Part shown: in pieces, positions 5,932 through 7,384 of the stretch
Numbering within the stretch: the stretch's first letter is position 1
Layout of the letters: every line of letters begins with the position of its first letter
NCBI GenBank assembly: GCA_014728785.1
Contig: WJKZ01000159.1
Location: forward strand, 1 to 7,384
From: Candidatus Omnitrophota bacterium
GTDB lineage: Bacteria > Omnitrophota > Gorgyraeia > Duberdicusellales > 4484-171
Direction: 5' to 3'
Length of the DNA: 7,384 nt
Notes under the pieces: model-generated
Databases searched by the model: none
The model's input: only the letters and a program-made list of their open reading frames with translations
Told to the model about the DNA's origin: nothing
Made by a program: the position numbers and the translations under genes

Positions 5932-7384
5932 AAAGAGAAAGTATAGGCTTATATATAGGTGTTAGCTCGGTGGGAGTAGCCAAAGCCCAGGGAAAAAACA
6001 TAATTAATCTCGCCAAGTTTGATTTCACTTCTTCAGAGCCCGGCCGTACCGGGGCCATAAACGAAGACATCCGCTGGGAGGCTTTAATAAACAGGGCGCT
6101 GAGAGAGGTAGGGGCTGAAACCAAGGACGTTTATGTATCAATAGCAGATAGGGATTTTATCTTCAGACCCCTTGAGCTTCCTATAATGAAAAAGAACGAA
6201 ATAGAAGCCTCTTTGTCTTATGAGGTTGAGAAATACATACCTTTTAAGATGGATGAGCTGGCCTGGGATTATGAGTATGTTAAGTCCGGAAAAGAAAAGA
6301 AGATAAAGCTGTCGTTTATCGGCATAAGAGATAACAATCTTAAAAAAATAAAAGATATTTTAAGCCGCCTTGAACTTAAACCTTTAGCGATAGAGCCATC
6401 CTGTCTTTCTTTGGCCAGGACCGTTAAATCATTAAAAAGTCTTTCTAAACTGAAGAATTTCGCTTTGCTTGATTTTACCCAGTCTGAATCCTATTTGACG
6501 TTTTTCCAGAACGAACTGCCGGTGTTTAACCGCTATTTCACCGTATCCAAAAAAGGCGAATCATATGATGTAAATAAGTTCATAGAATCTGTCAATTTTT
6601 CTTTTCAGTATTTCAGCAGAGAATTTAAATATTACAATTTAGAAAAGTTTATAGTTGTGGGAGACCATGATACAGCGGAGTTGATATCTCTTTTGAGAGA
6701 AAACATTCAGGTGGATATAGAGCATATTTCTTCCTATGATTTGACTTCCCGCCAGAATGGGGAGGTAGAAAGCGTAAAAGCTCTGGGTGTTGCCCAGAGA
6801 GATGTTTTGCCTTTTAAATTCAAAACCACCCTCCGCCAGGAAGGGGTAGAGGCTCCGGTAGTAACCGAAGGTCCTCTTCCTGCGACACCTTTTCGTTTCG
6901 GTCTTTTTATAATCATAATAGTTATCGGTTTGATTGTTTCTGTGTTGATGGGTCTTTATTTCGGCAATGAAATATCTGTTGAGAAATTCAGGCTTTCCAA
7001 AAGAGAAAAAGAGATAGAAGTCCCCAAAGGTTTACTCCAGCATTCCTGGGAGAGGAGAGAACAGCTGACAAACGAAAGAGAGGGCCAGATAGCGAATCTC
7101 AGAGATTTGCAGAATTCTTTTATAAAATTTTCTCCGTTTTTCCAAAAGTTAGGACAAAAAAGCATGCTTCCCCAACGACTGTGGCTTGATTCGTTCACCC
7201 TCCGCCGCCGGGGCCAAAGCGGTAAAGATTACCAGGCTAAAATAAAAGGTTATATTTACCGTGATGATGATTACGAAGAGAGGCTTGGGTTGGATGAGTT
7301 TATATTCAACCTTAAGCAGGAAGCAGCAGTCAATTCTATTTTTAAAAACGTTGAACTGGAATCATCCGATAAGCAGGATTGGCA
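5928..7384 (+). CDS. pilM: PilM-PilN-like fusion (GspL-like) inner-membrane platform protein, 3' end missing
   Basis: The frame begins at ATG 5928, overlapping the HTH stop, and stays open to the window edge: 485 residues visible, no stop. Residues 1 to about 290 resemble PilM, the cytoplasmic actin/FtsA-fold protein of type IV pilus systems. Signs are LELPIMKKNEIEASL (82-96), YIPF (103-106), LKPLAIEPS and ALGVAQR just before Asp292. A Pro-rich linker leads to one hydrophobic helix at about 325-345 with basic residues on its cytoplasmic side. A charged, probably coiled-coil stretch (about 350-395) follows, and then a PilN-like periplasmic part with LPQRLWLDSF, an IKGYIY strand and a FIFNLKQE helix. 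Usually PilM and PilN are separate; this single chain is arranged like type II secretion GspL. The phosphate-1 Asp of GLDIG is Tyr9 (GLYIG), and the second motif is DFTQSES (182-188), without the usual Gly, so ATP binding is doubtful. Residues 292-299, DVLPFKFK, may echo the PilM-binding INLLP tail of PilN. Confidence 0.85.
   Translation, partial: MKRESIGLYIGVSSVGVAKAQGKNIINLAKFDFTSSEPGRTGAINEDIRWEALINRALREVGAETKDVYVSIADRDFIFRPLELPIMKKNEIEASLSYEVEKYIPFKMDELAWDYEYVKSGKEKKIKLSFIGIRDNNLKKIKDILSRLELKPLAIEPSCLSLARTVKSLKSLSKLKNFALLDFTQSESYLTFFQNELPVFNRYFTVSKKGESYDVNKFIESVNFSFQYFSREFKYYNLEKFIVVGDHDTAELISLLRENIQVDIEHISSYDLTSRQNGEVESVKALGVAQRDVLPFKFKTTLRQEGVEAPVVTEGPLPATPFRFGLFIIIIVIGLIVSVLMGLYFGNEISVEKFRLSKREKEIEVPKGLLQHSWERREQLTNEREGQIANLRDLQNSFIKFSPFFQKLGQKSMLPQRLWLDSFTLRRRGQSGKDYQAKIKGYIYRDDDYEERLGLDEFIFNLKQEAAVNSIFKNVELESSDKQDW

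Noticed and set aside
5906..7198. Minus-strand open frames opposite the PilM-like gene
   Set aside because: The + strand frame is open across the whole stretch and carries PilM/PilN-like motifs and a transmembrane helix; the minus frames are composition by-products.

Overview
The window holds the 3' part of a glycine-cleavage operon, a compact intergenic switch region, and the start of a second operon for a type IV pilus or type II secretion inner-membrane platform. All genes are on the + strand. The DNA is bacterial: start codons include GTG, genes are tightly packed with 4- to 26-base overlaps, and the P-protein is split into two subunits, as in Firmicutes, Thermotogae and many candidate phyla rather than E. 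coli. AGA, AGG and ATA codons are frequent. A deep-branching or uncultured anaerobic lineage such as Omnitrophota would fit, but that placement is a guess.

Positions 2-5458 read gcvT (5' end missing), gcvH, gcvPA, gcvPB, a lipoate-ligase-family acyltransferase with a LipM-like cysteine, and lipA. Together they encode T, H and both halves of P of the glycine cleavage system, followed by two enzymes able to build the lipoyl arm on the H protein: octanoyl transfer, then sulfur insertion. The L protein (dihydrolipoamide dehydrogenase) is not in the window. From gcvPA onward the genes overlap, which suggests translational coupling. A small intrinsic terminator follows lipA.

Positions 5459-5742 are AT-rich and non-coding. 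They carry the terminator, a 12-base palindrome, a 9-base direct repeat spaced 20 bases apart, and a good sigma-70-type promoter ending just before the next gene.

Positions 5743-7384 hold a 62-residue excisionase-type helix-turn-helix protein. It overlaps by ATGA with a long frame that stays open to the window edge. The latter is a PilM-like actin-fold domain joined in one chain to a transmembrane helix and a PilN-like periplasmic region. This is the layout of GspL, and its nucleotide-binding motifs look degenerate. This fusion and its coupling to a DNA-binding protein are the most interesting items. No clearly new system is evident; the rest is recognisable metabolism in a neat arrangement.
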